Assembly (NCBI GenBank): GCA_003648575.1
Contig: QMPN01000216.1
Coordinates: 1-5,371, forward strand
Origin: Bacteroidota bacterium
GTDB lineage: Bacteria > Bacteroidota > Bacteroidia > Bacteroidales > B18-G4
Length of the DNA: 5,371 bases
Direction of reading: 5' to 3'
How positions within the stretch are numbered: position 1 is the stretch's first letter; each line of letters opens with the position of its first letter. The notes below the pieces were generated by a model, which did not search any database, was not told the DNA's origin, and saw only the letters and a program-made list of their open reading frames with translations. The translations under genes and the position numbers were made by a program. Below are positions 1 to 5,036 of this stretch, one piece after another.

Positions 1-1169
1 ATCCTACTGCCAACTCACTGCATATCGGACACCTGGTTTCTATCATGATGCTGAAGCATTTTCAGCTGGCAGGGCATAAGCCCATTGCGCTGGTGGGTGG
101 TGCTACCGGAATGGTTGGCGATCCCTCAGGAAAATCGCAGGAACGTAAGCTTCTGGATGAAGAAACCATCCGTCATAACCAGGAAGGCCTGAAGAGGCAA
201 CTGGTAAAATTCCTCGACTTCGAGGGTGGAAAGAATGCTGCTGAGCTGGTCAACAATTACGACTGGATGAGCACCTTTAGCTTCCTGGATTTCGTAAGGG
301 ATGTTGGCAAGCACATTACCGTGAGCTACATGATGGCAAAGGATTCAGTGAAAACCCGTCTCGAGACAGGACTTTCTTTTACCGAGTTCTCTTACCAGCT
401 GGTTCAGGGATACGACTTTCTGTTTTTGTATGAGCATAACAACTGCCGTCTCCAAATGGGTGGTTCCGACCAGTGGGGCAACATCACCACGGGCACGGAG
501 CTGATCAGAAGGAAGACCGGTGGAGAAGCATACGCCCTCACCTGTCCGCTCATCACCAAGGCCGATGGCGGCAAGTTCGGGAAGACAGAAGCAGGCAATG
601 TGTGGCTCGATCCCGAAAAGACCTCCCCATACAAGTTCTATCAGTTCTGGCTGAATGCCTCCGACGATGATGCTTCCAAATGGATCCGCATCTTCACCTT
701 GAATTCAAAAGAAGATATCGAGGCACTGGAGAAGGAACATGCTGAAGCACCCCATCTGCGCCCGCTGCAAAAAGCACTGGCAGAGGAGCTTACCATTCGT
801 GTCCACTCCCGTGAGGATTATGACGCAGCCGTAGAGGCTTCGCAGATCCTCTTTGGCAAAGGCACTACAGAAACCCTGAAAAAGCTATCCGAAGACATGC
901 TTCTCAGCGTATTTGAAGGTGTACCCCAATCTGAAGTCCCGGCAGAAACCATCAAGGCCGGTACCGGCATCCTCGAGTTCCTGGCCGAGTCGACCAGCAT
1001 CTTTGCCTCCAAAGGCGAAGCCCGCCGCATGATCAAAGACAATGCGGTATCGGTGAACAAAGAAAAGATCAAGGAAGACTTTATCATATCAGATAAAGAC
1101 CTGTTGAATGGGAAGTATGTGTTGGTTCAAAAAGGCAAAAAGAATTATTTTCTGGTGAGAATTGTATAA
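1..1169 (+). CDS. tyrS: Tyrosyl-tRNA synthetase, 5'-truncated by the window edge
   Basis: Cytoplasmic class I aminoacyl-tRNA synthetase that activates tyrosine with ATP and loads it onto tRNA-Tyr. The reading frame is open from the first base; the first complete codon is at position 3. The class I signature HIGH is encoded at 21-32, in the context [10 protein letters not shown], so roughly 35-40 N-terminal residues are missing. An ATG at 45 is internal and not the start. The tyrosine-site segment GSDQWGN follows in the middle of the protein, and the KMSKS-equivalent KFGKT (typical of bacterial TyrRS) is at 573-587. The last 65 or so residues, from about 966, match an S4 RNA-binding domain, as in the roughly 420-430-residue TyrRS type. 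The gene stops with TAA at 1167-1169. It converges on cysS with the IVP unit between them. No classical hairpin-plus-T-run terminator follows; the repeat hairpin at 1209-1326 is the nearest structure. Confidence 0.97.
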   Translation, partial: PTANSLHIGHLVSIMMLKHFQLAGHKPIALVGGATGMVGDPSGKSQERKLLDEETIRHNQEGLKRQLVKFLDFEGGKNAAELVNNYDWMSTFSFLDFVRDVGKHITVSYMMAKDSVKTRLETGLSFTEFSYQLVQGYDFLFLYEHNNCRLQMGGSDQWGNITTGTELIRRKTGGEAYALTCPLITKADGGKFGKTEAGNVWLDPEKTSPYKFYQFWLNASDDDASKWIRIFTLNSKEDIEALEKEHAEAPHLRPLQKALAEELTIRVHSREDYDAAVEASQILFGKGTTETLKKLSEDMLLSVFEGVPQSEVPAETIKAGTGILEFLAESTSIFASKGEARRMIKDNAVSVNKEKIKEDFIISDKDLLNGKYVLVQKGKKNYFLVRIV

Positions 1170-1208
1170 CTGGACACTTCATTTTTTCAATCTTACTTTT
1201 TTGAATTA

Positions 1209-1326
1209 TTAGTGATCATATCCTAGTGATTAGTGGAGATTGGTAATGATGAAATTCGATATTCTTCAGTCACAATTCATCACTACCAATCATTACTATT
1301 CACTAATAATTAGGATTTCATCATTC
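1209..1326. repeat. Left repeat pair forming a long imperfect hairpin
   Basis: Two head-to-head copies of the same repeat. The core GATTGGTAATGATGA at 1238-1252 pairs with 1277-1291 at 14 of 15 positions; the exception would be a G-U pair in RNA. The loop is 24 bases. Pairing resumes outward, with 1230-1235 against 1301-1306 and 1221-1225 against 1311-1315. The downstream copy matches the right-end repeat in direct orientation: 1270-1291 against 1771-1792 at 20 of 22. Located 40 bases after the tyrS stop, it could act as a terminator-like structure or RNA barrier for tyrS transcripts, but no T-run follows it. Confidence 0.75.
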
Positions 1327-1331
1327 AAAAG

Positions 1332-1364
1332 TGTGACATTTCTCCATTTTTGGTATTAATAGGT
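1332..1364 (+). promoter_or_regulatory. Leader of the first IVP gene, shared with the second copy
   Basis: The 33 bases before the ATG at 1365 begin with TGTGACATTT and end with GTATTAATAGGT. Together with the ATG they align without gaps to 5004-5039, upstream of the second IVP-family gene, at 30 of 36 positions; similarity collapses right after the ATG. It may hold promoter and translation-initiation signals, or be a binding site. TGTGACA vaguely resembles a -35 box and TATTAATA a -10 box, but then transcription would begin at or inside the start codon, so a plain sigma-70 promoter is not a comfortable reading. There is no Shine-Dalgarno sequence. Confidence 0.6.
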
Positions 1365-1754
1365 ATGGGAGAAAAACATTTATACTCAAACCTTGAAGAT
1401 CGCCTTGTGGCTTTTAGTGTGCAAATTGTCAATCTGGGATACAAGCTTCAGATGAAACCGGAACTGCGATCAATTACGAACCAAATACTGAAGTCAGGCA
1501 TATCCCCGGCTCTAAACTATGGTGAAGCAATGCATGCTGAGTCAAAGAAAGATTTTGTGCATAAAATGAAAATTGCCTTGAAGGAACTCAGAGAAACTCA
1601 TATTAGCTTGAAAATACTTCAAAATATAAGCAGGGTACCTTTTAAGGATGAGATTTCACTTATGAAAGAAGAAAACAATGAATTGCTTGCGATTTTTGTT
1701 AGCAGCGTTAAAACAGCCCAACAAAATATGATTAAGGATAAAAAAGGGAAATGA
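1365..1754 (+). CDS. Four-helix-bundle protein, 23S rRNA IVP family (SPALNYGEA subtype)
   Basis: A 129-residue, mostly helical, charged protein without signal peptide or membrane segment. The central motif SPALNYGEAMHAES followed by DFVHKMKIALKELRET is the hallmark of one branch of the four-helix-bundle family first seen as ORFs in intervening sequences inside 23S rRNA genes (Pfam 23S_rRNA_IVP). Family structures are four-helix bundles that assemble into oligomers, and the Avd accessory protein of diversity-generating retroelements is a relative; the molecular role of stand-alone copies is unknown. I chose ATG 1365 over an upstream TTG at 1350 because the conserved leader ends exactly at this ATG. 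The length is normal for the family and the gene looks intact, with TGA at 1752-1754. It sits alone inside the repeat-bounded unit, not in an rRNA gene, and no reverse transcriptase is nearby. Confidence 0.88.
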   Translation: MGEKHLYSNLEDRLVAFSVQIVNLGYKLQMKPELRSITNQILKSGISPALNYGEAMHAESKKDFVHKMKIALKELRETHISLKILQNISRVPFKDEISLMKEENNELLAIFVSSVKTAQQNMIKDKKGK

Positions 1755-1769
1755 ATTCAATAATCTACA

Positions 1770-1828
1770 TTCACAACTCTTCACTACCAATCTCCACTAA
1801 TATTTAATCATTTGGATATCATCACTAA
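1770..1828. repeat. Right-end repeat of the IVP unit, overlapping the cysS stop
   Basis: This is the right arm of the unit. 1771-1792 repeats 1270-1291 directly (20 of 22). 1785-1801 is the perfect inverted copy of 1229-1245, and 1814-1828 is the inverted copy of 1209-1223 (14 of 15). It begins 16 bases after the stop of the IVP-family gene and ends inside cysS, whose TAG stop is at 1825-1827. No hairpin with a T-run is seen here for either gene. Confidence 0.75.
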
Positions 1829-3297
1829 GTACTCCATTCAGTACCATCTTTCGTGTCTTTCAATGTTAGCCCCATGGCTGTAAGCTGATCCCTGATCTTG
1901 TCAGCAGTGCCAAAATCCTTATTCAACTTGGCTTCTTTTCTAAGTTCGAGAAGGGTTTCAACAAGTTTTGAAGTCAATACATCATCTCCACTGGCCTGAT
2001 CTTCAGGTTTCAGCCCCAGGATATCGTTGACAAAGTCAAGATAAAGCTCTTTGAGAAGATCAAGATTTTCCTGGTCTATTTTTAGCTTTCCGTCTTTGAT
2101 GGAGTTGATGGTTTTTACGCCATCGAAGAGGTGGGCAATAAGGATAGGGCTGTTGAAGTCGTCGTTTATGGCGGCGTAGCATTTTCCTTTGAGGTCAGCC
2201 ATGTTGACCGACTCTTCAGCCTTGCCGTTAGCCTGGAGTTTTTCGAGTACGTTCATGGCTGCCATCATGCGCTGAAAACCTTTTTCCGCTGCCTGCAGAG
2301 CTTCGTTGGAGAAGTCGAGGGTGCTGCGGTATTGAGCCTGCATGATGAAGAAGCGGATCGTCATAGGGCTGTAGGCCTGCTCGAGGATGGGGTTTTCACC
2401 GGTAAAGAATTCTTCCAGTGAAACCGCATTGCCGAGCGACTTGCCCATCTTTTTTCCGTTCAGGGTAATCATATTGTTATGCATCCAGTAGCGCACCGGC
2501 ATCTTGCCGTTGGCGGCTACGCTCTGTGCGATCTCCGACTCGTGGTGGGGAAATAAAAGGTCCATCCCGCCGCCGTGAATGTCGAACTGCTCACCCAGGT
2601 AACGTGTGCCCATAGCGGAGCATTCCATATGCCAGCCCGGGAAGCCGTCGCTCCATTCGGAAGGCCAGCGCATAATATGTTCCGGTGCAGCCTTCTTCCA
2701 GAGGGCGAAGTCGAAGCTGTTTTTCTTCTCATCCTGGCCCTCCAGCTCACGTGTGCTGGTCATCAGCTCTTCCACCTTCCTGCCGGAAAGGATGCCATAA
2801 GGGTTGTCCTTATTGTATTTCTCTACATCGAAATAGACGGATCCTGCCGACTCATAGGCAAATCCTGCCTCGAGGATTTTTCGGATCATCACCATCTGTT
2901 CGATGATGTGTCCGCTGGCATGTGGTTCAATGGATGGGTCGAGCACGTTCAGAGCCCGCATGGCAGCATGGTAGGAGTTGGTATAGTATTGCACCACCTC
3001 CATAGGTTCCAGCTCTTCCAGCCTGGCCTTCTTGGCTATCTTGTCTTCGCCTTCATCGGCATCGTTCTCCAGGTGGCCCACATCGGTGATGTTGCGTACG
3101 TACCTCACCTTATATTCGAGGTGTTGCAGGTAACGGAAAACCAGGTCGAAGGTGATAGCCGGACGGGCATGTCCCAGGTGTGGATCGCCATATACCGTAG
3201 GCCCGCAAACATACATGCCCACATGAGGTGGGTTCAGCGGCTCAAAGGCTTCTTTCTTCTTGCTGAGAGTGTTGTATATACTTAACTTATTTTCCAT
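1825..3297 (-). CDS. cysS: Cysteinyl-tRNA synthetase
   Basis: Cytoplasmic class I synthetase that charges tRNA-Cys with cysteine, 490 residues. The HIGH-type motif is HLGH at residues 40-43 and the KMSKS-type motif is KMGKS at 283-287. The active-site zinc ligands of the family are all present by spacing: C31, C226, H251 and E255 (the last two in HHESE). An acidic/basic segment around residues 78-100 ([13 protein letters not shown]) makes it longer than the E. coli enzyme, as is usual in Bacteroidota. The C-terminal helical anticodon-binding part ends in [10 protein letters not shown], a normal end. I chose ATG 3295-3297: a longer frame reaches back to 3372, but those 25 residues are unlike the family, run through repeat DNA and would start upstream of the likely promoter. 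Frame after the last codon reads TAG TGA TGA, all within the repeat end of the IVP unit. It is convergent with tyrS and separated from kbl by a terminator. Confidence 0.97.
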   Translation of the reverse strand: MENKLSIYNTLSKKKEAFEPLNPPHVGMYVCGPTVYGDPHLGHARPAITFDLVFRYLQHLEYKVRYVRNITDVGHLENDADEGEDKIAKKARLEELEPMEVVQYYTNSYHAAMRALNVLDPSIEPHASGHIIEQMVMIRKILEAGFAYESAGSVYFDVEKYNKDNPYGILSGRKVEELMTSTRELEGQDEKKNSFDFALWKKAAPEHIMRWPSEWSDGFPGWHMECSAMGTRYLGEQFDIHGGGMDLLFPHHESEIAQSVAANGKMPVRYWMHNNMITLNGKKMGKSLGNAVSLEEFFTGENPILEQAYSPMTIRFFIMQAQYRSTLDFSNEALQAAEKGFQRMMAAMNVLEKLQANGKAEESVNMADLKGKCYAAINDDFNSPILIAHLFDGVKTINSIKDGKLKIDQENLDLLKELYLDFVNDILGLKPEDQASGDDVLTSKLVETLLELRKEAKLNKDFGTADKIRDQLTAMGLTLKDTKDGTEWST

Positions 3298-3316
3298 AGT
3301 GAAACGGCTTGCATGA

Positions 3317-3324
3317 CAAAGGTA
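3317..3324 (-). promoter_or_regulatory. Likely cysS promoter (-7 box)
   Basis: On the minus strand TACCTTTG matches the Bacteroidota -7 consensus TAnnTTTG perfectly and ends 19 bases before the cysS ATG, implying a very short untranslated leader. No good -33 TTTG is seen at the usual distance; that zone is occupied by the heptamer repeats. Its position downstream of the alternative start at 3372 supports the shorter CysRS. Confidence 0.5.
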
Positions 3325-3326
3325 TA

Positions 3327-3361
3327 GAAAAACGAGTATCGAGTATCGAAAAACGAAATTC
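3327..3361. repeat. Run of five heptamers behind the cysS promoter
   Basis: The stretch divides exactly into five 7-base units of the form GANNNNC: GAAAAAC at 3327-3333, GAGTATC at 3334-3340 and again at 3341-3347, GAAAAAC at 3348-3354, and GAAATTC at 3355-3361. It lies directly upstream of the cysS -7 box, where an upstream promoter element would be. It is probably a remnant of a short tandem repeat family, not a coding segment. Confidence 0.7.
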
Positions 3362-3375
3362 ATCATATTCATGAG

Positions 3376-3410
3376 GTCATTTCGAAGAAGCGGAGCGACT
3401 GAGAAATCCC
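3376..3410. repeat. REP-like intergenic palindrome of Bacteroidota type
   Basis: The stretch begins GTCATTTCGAAG, continues with GCGGAGCGACTGAG and ends AGAAATCCC. The outer bases ATTTC (3379-3383) and GAAAT (3403-3407) pair; the inner part pairs weakly. From memory, sequences of this GTCATTTCGA...GAGAAATC form recur many times between genes in Bacteroidota and resemble REP elements mobilised by REP-associated tyrosine transposases. No such transposase is in the window. Confidence 0.55.
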
Positions 3411-3540
3411 TTGAATGAGAAGGGAGATTTGAGAAGAAGACTGTTGATTGAAAAAGGCGATAGATGACAGAAGAAGTATTTAACCTTCAACAATCTCCTT
3501 CTCCTTCATCAATCCACTTCTTCATTCTTCTATCTTCTAT
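3411..3540. repeat. Purine-rich then pyrimidine-rich stretch with an imperfect inverted repeat
   Basis: This part of the non-coding gap is rich in purines (GAAGAAG-type) up to about 3475, and the strand bias flips to pyrimidines (CTTCTTC-type) from about 3484 to 3540. GAAGAAG with TTGATTGAA near 3433-3452 has an imperfect inverted counterpart near 3503-3524. A loose long hairpin is possible. I see no open frame of credible codon content and no RNA gene here; it is most likely decayed repeat sequence. Confidence 0.4.
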
Positions 3541-3570
3541 AAAAAAAGCCCGGCCTGTGTAGGGCCGGGC
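3541..3570 (-). terminator. Intrinsic terminator of kbl
   Basis: Read on the minus strand, the stem GCCCGGCC (3570-3563), a 7-base loop and GGCCGGGC (3555-3548) are followed by seven T residues (3547-3541). The stem is 8 bp, perfect and all G-C, a textbook Rho-independent terminator. It begins 31 bases after the kbl stop and separates kbl from cysS, so the two co-oriented genes are probably separate transcription units. Confidence 0.93.
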
Positions 3571-3601
3571 CAAACCGGAATGTGCATGCTCTTAAATTAG
3601 A

Positions 3602-4792
3602 TTATTTAAGAACACCCAGCTCTTTACCCACCTTGGTGAAGGCGGTGATACATTTGTCGAGATGCGCACGCTCGTGTCCTGCTGACAGCTGAACGCGGAT
3701 CCTGGCTTCGCCCCTTGGCACTACAGGGAAGTAGAAGCCGATCACATAGATACCTTCTTCGAGCAGCTTGGAGGCCATCACCTGTGAAAGCTTGGCATCG
3801 TAAAGCATGACTGCGCAGATGGCTGATTTGGTAGGCTTGATGTCGAAGCCTGCGGCGATCATCTTTTCTACGAAGTATTTTGTGTTGGTATGCAGCTTGT
3901 CCTGCAGCTCTGTAGTCTCGGCCATCATGTCGAACATGGCGATGCCTGCATTGGCTACCATGGGAGGGATGGAGTTTGAGAACAGGTACGGGCGTGAACG
4001 CTGACGCAGGATCTCAATAATTTCTTTTTTACCGGTGGTGAATCCGCCGATGGCACCGCCGAAGGCTTTTCCAAGGGTACCGGTGATGATATCAACTTCA
4101 CCACGGATGTTGAAGAGTTCGGTCACACCGCGACCGGTTTTACCCACAACACCTGCTGAGTGACATTCGTCGACCATGATCATGGCGTCGTATTTTTTCG
4201 ACAGCGCATTGATCTTGTCCATAGGGGCTGTGTTTCCGTCCATGGAGAATACACCGTCGGTGACGATGATCTTGAAACGGCAGTCTTTGGCTTCGATCAG
4301 CTTGGCCTCCAGATCTTCCATATCGGCATTTTTATAACGGAAGCGTTGTGCTTTGCAAAGCCTTACGCCATCGATGATAGAAGCATGGTTGAGTGAGTCG
4401 GAGATGATGGCATCGTCCGGTCCGAGCAGAGGTTCGAAAACACCGCCATTGGCGTCGAAGCATGCTGCATAAAGGATGGTATCTTCGGTGCCGAAAAATT
4501 CAGCGATCTTGGCTTCAAGGATCTTGTGCAGATCCTGTGTACCACAGATAAAACGTACCGATGACATTCCGTAACCATGTGAGTCGAGTGCTTCTTTGGC
4601 AGCAGCAACAAGCCTGGGATGGTTGGAGAGCCCGAGGTAGTTGTTGGCACAGAAGTTAAGTACATCCTGGCCTGTGTTGATCTGGATATCGGCTTTCTGG
4701 GGGGAGATAATAATGCGTTCGGCTTTGAACAGTCCCGCCTCTTTGATATTACTCAGTTCTTCCTGAAGGTGGTCTTTGATTTTTCCGTACAT
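3602..4792 (-). CDS. kbl: Glycine C-acetyltransferase (2-amino-3-ketobutyrate CoA ligase)
   Basis: PLP-dependent cytoplasmic enzyme of the alpha-oxoamine synthase group. It converts 2-amino-3-ketobutyrate, made from threonine by threonine dehydrogenase, plus CoA into glycine and acetyl-CoA. The 396 residues match the usual length (about 395-398). The PLP lysine is K242 in TGTLGKAFGG. Other conserved sites are H136 in NHASIIDG (stacks on the PLP ring in the family), D208 and H211 in VDECHSAG, the N-terminal NNYLGLSNHP at 50-59 and the SSVRFICGTQDLH loop at 77-89. The KBL identity, not BioF, HemA or serine palmitoyltransferase, rests on the overall wording of these motifs, above all the RFICGTQ loop and the MYG start; a close paralogue cannot be fully excluded. 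The start ATG has no Shine-Dalgarno. The usual partner tdh is not adjacent. A strong terminator follows. Confidence 0.95.
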   Translation of the reverse strand: MYGKIKDHLQEELSNIKEAGLFKAERIIISPQKADIQINTGQDVLNFCANNYLGLSNHPRLVAAAKEALDSHGYGMSSVRFICGTQDLHKILEAKIAEFFGTEDTILYAACFDANGGVFEPLLGPDDAIISDSLNHASIIDGVRLCKAQRFRYKNADMEDLEAKLIEAKDCRFKIIVTDGVFSMDGNTAPMDKINALSKKYDAMIMVDECHSAGVVGKTGRGVTELFNIRGEVDIITGTLGKAFGGAIGGFTTGKKEIIEILRQRSRPYLFSNSIPPMVANAGIAMFDMMAETTELQDKLHTNTKYFVEKMIAAGFDIKPTKSAICAVMLYDAKLSQVMASKLLEEGIYVIGFYFPVVPRGEARIRVQLSAGHERAHLDKCITAFTKVGKELGVLK

Positions 4793-4837
4793 ATCTGTAA
4801 GGTTTAGTGTTTACTGTTTATTTTATAACAAGGACTG

Positions 4838-4868
4838 CAAATATAAAATATAAATTATTACCTGTCAG
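4838..4868 (-). promoter_or_regulatory. Likely kbl promoter
   Basis: On the minus strand TATATTTG (4845-4838) is a perfect TAnnTTTG -7 box. Seventeen bases upstream is CTGACA (4868-4863), which is more like a sigma-70 -35 box than the Bacteroidota TTTG -33 element. Transcription would start about 35-40 bases before the kbl ATG. The AT-rich leader contains no ribosome binding site or riboswitch-like fold that I can see. Confidence 0.55.
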
Positions 4869-4880
4869 CTATATTCAGTC
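4866..4880 (+). repeat. Direct repeat, copy 1
   Basis: CAGCTATATTCAGTC here recurs at 4979-4993 as CAGCTATATTTAGTT, 13 of 15 identical. The two copies bracket the G-rich tract. This copy overlaps the -35 end of the kbl promoter. Confidence 0.55.
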
Positions 4881-4929
4881 TAAATAAGTCAGTGAACGTG
4901 AGCACTTTTAATATACTGGTGCGAGGGAT

Positions 4930-4953
4930 GGGGGACGGGGGACGGGGGAGGGG
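4930..4953 (+). repeat. G-rich tandem tract with G-quadruplex potential
   Basis: Four consecutive runs of G (4930-4934, 4937-4941, 4944-4948 and 4950-4953; five, five, five and four bases) are separated by only AC, AC and A. Its core is a 7-base unit, GGGGGAC, repeated and then decayed. This exceeds the usual quadruplex rule of four runs of three G with short loops. It lies about 83 bases before the second IVP-family gene on the same strand, so it could fold in DNA or in that gene's transcript. It stands out sharply from the AT-rich surroundings. Confidence 0.8.
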
Positions 4954-4978
4954 AGAACCTCACCTGAAACTTTTTCTC

Positions 4979-4993
4979 CAGCTATATTTAGTT
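4979..4993 (+). repeat. Direct repeat, copy 2
   Basis: Second copy of the 15-base motif at 4866-4880 (13 of 15 identical, spacing 113). It lies 10 bases before the leader of the second IVP-family gene and marks the downstream side of the G-rich segment. Confidence 0.55.
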
Positions 4994-5003
4994 GATGAAA
5001 AAA

Positions 5004-5036
5004 TGTGACATTTTTCAAATTTCAGTATTAATAAGT
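5004..5036 (+). promoter_or_regulatory. Leader of the second IVP gene, shared with the first copy
   Basis: Ungapped counterpart of 1332-1364. It starts with the same TGTGACATTT and ends with GTATTAATAAGT before the ATG. The six differences over the 36 aligned positions lie mostly in the middle, so the two ends are the conserved parts. No Shine-Dalgarno sequence is present. The upstream repeat hairpin seen before the first copy is absent here, so the leader is conserved independently of those repeats. Confidence 0.6.

Larger units (their letters stand above)
1209..1828. mobile_element. Putative repeat-bounded unit carrying an IVP-family gene
   Basis: A 620-bp stretch between convergent tyrS and cysS with matching inverted ends. 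TTAGTGATCATATCC at 1209-1223 is the reverse complement of 1814-1828 with one mismatch. Just inside, ATTAGTGGAGATTGGTA at 1229-1245 is a perfect 17-bp reverse complement of 1785-1801. A third copy at 1270-1326 lies in the same orientation as the right end. The only gene inside is the IVP-family gene at 1365-1754, and the interior is visibly AT-richer than the flanking synthetase genes. I see no target-site duplication: the bases before 1209 and after 1828 do not match. The unit encodes no transposase, so if it moves it is non-autonomous. Calling it mobile is inference; a static gene flanked by dispersed intergenic repeats is the alternative. Confidence 0.5.

Noticed and set aside
1209..1326. 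CRISPR-like array
   Set aside because: The repeats are degenerate, partly inverted and without regular unique spacers, and there are no cas genes.
1350..1364. TTG start adding five residues to the first IVP-family protein
   Set aside because: The leader shared with the second copy ends exactly at ATG 1365, and the extra residues would be encoded by that leader.
1209..1828. An rRNA intervening sequence or 23S rRNA fragment
   Set aside because: IVP-family genes were first found inside 23S rRNA, but the flanks here are tyrS and cysS and no rRNA sequence is recognisable.
1199..1838. Target-site duplication around the IVP unit
   Set aside because: Bases immediately outside the two ends do not match, so no duplication can be claimed.
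2575..3285. Long open frame (236 codons) on the plus strand opposite cysS
   Set aside because: It is antisense to a complete, motif-verified CysRS and its translation resembles no protein family I know; it is a codon-bias shadow.
3421..3540. Small RNA gene or small protein in the cysS-kbl gap
   Set aside because: The inverted repeat is imperfect and low-complexity, with no promoter box of its own and no convincing frame.
1825..4792. A kbl-cysS operon
   Set aside because: They are co-oriented, but a perfect intrinsic terminator at 3541-3570 and a separate -7 box before cysS argue for independent transcription.
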